Source of the DNA: Candidatus Zixiibacteriota bacterium
Lineage (GTDB): Bacteria > Zixibacteria > MSB-5A5 > UBA10806
Length of the DNA: 42,541 nt
NCBI GenBank assembly: GCA_024641335.1
Contig: JAHEDG010000023.1
Coordinates: forward strand, 1-42,541
Reading direction: 5' to 3'
The notes under the pieces were generated by a model. The model was not told where the DNA came from. It searched no databases and worked only from the letters and a program-made list of their open reading frames with translations. The position numbers were made by a program, and so were the translations under genes. Positions within the stretch are counted from its first letter, which is position 1. Each line of letters starts with the position of its first letter. Positions 40,568 through 42,541 of this stretch are shown here, piece after piece.

Positions 40568-42276
40568 TCACGGTTGAAAAAATATCGACGGACGACGATT
40601 TCGCCGGCCTCAAGCCTGTCTGGGACGGCCTGCTGGCCCGAAGCGCTTTTAAGAATATATTTCTCACATTCGACTGGCTTTTTACCTGGTGGAAAGTATT
40701 CGGCGAGGATAAAGATCTATATATACTTGCCGTAAAACATGGCGGCGAAATTATCGGCCTTGCTCCTTTGGCGGCCGTTGCCGGCCCCGGACATGCGGTC
40801 AAGGGAAAAACGATTCGGTTTATCGGCTCCCCCAACGCCGATTACTCCGACGTCATCGGCCCGGATAAAGAAGCAATTATCGGCGCTGTCGTGGAATATC
40901 TCAACAAACATACCGCCGAGTGGTCAGTAATAGAGTTCGATCAGCTTTCCGAGCTTTCGCCGACAGTCGAGATGCTCGAAAAATATCTTTCCACAAACGG
41001 TCATCCGTTCGCGATCAGGGATATCGAGACCTGCCTGTCATATGTCTATGAGGGAGACGAATCAAAACGTCCCAGATTCAAAGTTAAAAGAACCCACAGT
41101 CTGAAAAGGGCGGCTAATCGTCTGGCCAGAGAAGGAGATATAGCTCTCGAGCGGGCGGATACTCTCGAAAAAGCCCATAGAGAATTGAATAACCTGTTTC
41201 AACTTCATATTACGCGTTGGGATCAGACGCTCACTCGGAGCAAGTTTCTGGATGAGAAACAATGTCAGTTTTATCACCAGCTGGTCGATTCCCTTTTCGC
41301 CGAAAACAAAATATGCCTGATGACTTTGAAAGTGGGAGATCTGCCGGCCGCCATATCATTCAGCTATGAATATGAAAATACCATTTATCATTATACTATC
41401 TCCTTCAATAAGCTGTTCGCTGATAATTCTCCCGGGAATCTTCTGGTGATTATGGAATCTGAGGATCTTGTCAGGAAGGGTTTCATTCTCGATTTCTCCA
41501 GGGGCGCCGCGGAATACAAGAAGGTTCTGACCAACAGATCTTATGTCAACCGCGGGATCACTGTTTACAAAAGCCGGTCCGCTTACCTGTTGGCGGAGGG
41601 TATCTGGAAATTCAAGAGTATCGGACCGGTCCGGGGACTTTTGAATAATCCCGGATTTCAGAGATTGAAGCTCAGAATATTCAAGCGGTTCAGCAGAGGG
41701 GGGTTGTCCGGCCTGATAAAGGCCGTTTTCGAGTATCTCCTCAGATCTGTATTTGACTACAGGGAATTTTATATTTTTCGCCATAACGGAAATATAGAAA
41801 ATGAGCCTCCCCCGGTAATTGATATAATCCTGCGAGATATGGGGGTTGGCGATATCGACCGTATCGCTACCTTTTACGGAGCCCCTAAAGGCCAGGAAAA
41901 ATACAAAACCATCGTCGATAGGTTCGAAAATGGAGCGCATTGTCTTGCCGCTCTATATGATGACAATATTATTTATGTCAGCTGGGGTCTTTTTCACGAG
42001 GATTATTCGCGCGATTACGGTATCAGTGTCAAGCCTGAAAAAGGGGAAGTTATATTCAGCGACGCGCTGGCTTCACCTCTGTACAGAGGATTGGGCCTGT
42101 ATTCGTATATTATGGCTTACAAACTTAACAGGTACAGCCGGGACGGCTATAAAACCCTGATGGCGGTAGCGAGATCAAACCCGCCAGCCTTAAAAGCCGT
42201 GGAAAAATACGGTTTGATAAAAATCCGCACTGAACGGCGTATCAAGCTATGCACTAAATGGCTAATCAAGATATGA
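40564..42276 (+). CDS. Fused CelD-like acyltransferase and C-terminal GNAT domain
   Basis: This 570-residue protein is larger than a typical CelD protein. Residues about 1-370 are CelD/BcsL-like: FLTFDWLFTWWKVF, EIIGLAPLAAV, ITRWDQTL and LDFSRGAAEYKK. Residues about 425-560 form a second GNAT-like domain with GEVIFSDALASPLYRGLGLY (acetyl-CoA loop region) and SNPPALKAVEKYGLIKIR, a classical GNAT end. The N-terminal part is paralogous to the CelD-like protein at 24408-25598. It overlaps both neighbours by four bases. Two acyl-transfer centres in one protein suggest sequential or alternative modification of a glycan; the substrate is unknown. Confidence 0.83.
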   Translation: MITVEKISTDDDFAGLKPVWDGLLARSAFKNIFLTFDWLFTWWKVFGEDKDLYILAVKHGGEIIGLAPLAAVAGPGHAVKGKTIRFIGSPNADYSDVIGPDKEAIIGAVVEYLNKHTAEWSVIEFDQLSELSPTVEMLEKYLSTNGHPFAIRDIETCLSYVYEGDESKRPRFKVKRTHSLKRAANRLAREGDIALERADTLEKAHRELNNLFQLHITRWDQTLTRSKFLDEKQCQFYHQLVDSLFAENKICLMTLKVGDLPAAISFSYEYENTIYHYTISFNKLFADNSPGNLLVIMESEDLVRKGFILDFSRGAAEYKKVLTNRSYVNRGITVYKSRSAYLLAEGIWKFKSIGPVRGLLNNPGFQRLKLRIFKRFSRGGLSGLIKAVFEYLLRSVFDYREFYIFRHNGNIENEPPPVIDIILRDMGVGDIDRIATFYGAPKGQEKYKTIVDRFENGAHCLAALYDDNIIYVSWGLFHEDYSRDYGISVKPEKGEVIFSDALASPLYRGLGLYSYIMAYKLNRYSRDGYKTLMAVARSNPPALKAVEKYGLIKIRTERRIKLCTKWLIKI

Positions 42277-42541
42277 TCAATATAGCGTTTGTGATCGATC
42301 TGATGTGGGGTCCCAACGGCGGCACCGAGGGGCAGCTTCTGATGCTTTTGAAAAATATCGACAAAACCAAATACAGGTGTCATCTGGTCTGCCTGCGAAA
42401 TACCGAGTGGCTGGGAGATATATATCCGGAGTTCTCGATAACCATGCTCAACGTGGGCAGCCTGTTTCATTTGGGTTATATTTTCAAGCTTTTGGAATTC
42501 AAGCGATTTTGTATCGATAACAGGATCGATATAGTCCAGAC
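42273..42541 (+). CDS. Glycosyltransferase family 4, N-terminal part (runs off the window)
   Basis: The ATG at 42273 overlaps the previous stop as ATGA and opens a frame with no stop to the end, about 89 residues. It reads MINIAFVIDLMWGPNGGTEG, then QLLMLLKNIDKTKY, HLVCLRNTEWL and NRIDIVQ, the usual N-terminal beginning of a GT-B family 4 enzyme. It continues the coupled chain of genes that starts at 35401. The donor domain lies outside the window, so the GT4 call is by N-terminal pattern and context. Confidence 0.75.
   Translation, partial: MINIAFVIDLMWGPNGGTEGQLLMLLKNIDKTKYRCHLVCLRNTEWLGDIYPEFSITMLNVGSLFHLGYIFKLLEFKRFCIDNRIDIVQ

Noticed and set aside
1-42541. CRISPR arrays, tRNA, rRNA, insertion sequences or transposases
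   Set aside because: None seen: no spaced direct repeats, no transposase motifs and no tRNA-like clover sequence was noticed on reading either strand, though a covariance search was not possible.

Overview
The window is one large surface-polysaccharide (EPS/capsule/glycan) biosynthesis region of an uncultured-type Gram-negative bacterium. Two secreted proteins (15194-16147 and 26047-26895) end in a YPNPFN-type C-terminal sorting domain. That domain is widespread in the Fibrobacteres-Chlorobi-Bacteroidetes (FCB) superphylum and related candidate phyla. Together with the exosortase/EpsI pair, a membrane-anchored PAS-LuxR regulator and roughly 50% GC, it suggests an FCB-group candidate phylum such as Zixibacteria. 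That taxonomic call is inference; no rRNA or marker gene is present to settle it.

Layout. 1-681: 3' end of an AT-richer membrane protein, probably a lipid-linked sugar transferase. 758-5062 (+): a GT4 glycosyltransferase, an RmlD-like reductase, a DUF1972/WchF-type rhamnosyltransferase-like GT4 and a SAM methyltransferase. 5143-9824 (-): a zinc-ribbon methyltransferase and two half-ABC exporters forming an asymmetric heterodimer. These are preceded by what looks like a transcription attenuator with a 23-codon leader ORF (9868-10103). 10133-11527 (-): a beta-CASP metallo-beta-lactamase RNase. 12081-15140 (+): a PAS-LuxR regulator, a lone PilW-like pilin and a UbiA-family prenyltransferase. 15194-17739 (-): a secreted sorting-domain protein and a membrane-anchored YiiX-like papain-fold protein. 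17780-20925 (-): a compact dTDP-L-rhamnose operon, rmlA-rmlC-rmlB-rmlD in transcription order. 21004-22493 (-): EpsI and exosortase. 22611-29513: three SGNH-type proteins (one apparently a pseudoenzyme), a GT2 whose start codon is probably ATA, a CelD-like GNAT, a secreted sorting-domain protein and a hexapeptide acyltransferase. 29675-42541: Wzx flippase, O-antigen ligase/Wzy, GT4, CapK-like adenylate-forming enzyme, asparagine-synthase-like protein lacking the glutaminase cysteine, two GT4s, polysaccharide deacetylase, a double acetyltransferase and the start of another GT4. The last six of these (from 35401) are mostly joined by ATGA or near overlaps.

How it fits together. The rml genes supply dTDP-rhamnose. 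The GT2/GT4 enzymes assemble a lipid-linked repeat, and the CelD/GNAT, hexapeptide, SGNH, deacetylase, CapK-like and AsnB-like proteins probably decorate it. Wzx flips the repeat and Wzy or the ligase polymerises or transfers it. The exosortase/EpsI pair is known in other bacteria to work beside such clusters on PEP-CTERM proteins, but no PEP-CTERM substrate is encoded here.

Most noteworthy: (i) the attenuator-like leader before the ABC exporter, resembling in layout the bmrB leader before bmrCD; (ii) the ATAA start/stop overlap of the GT2 gene; (iii) an active/degenerate SGNH pair flanking the exosortase neighbourhood; (iv) exosortase without local substrate beside YPNPFN-type secreted proteins.
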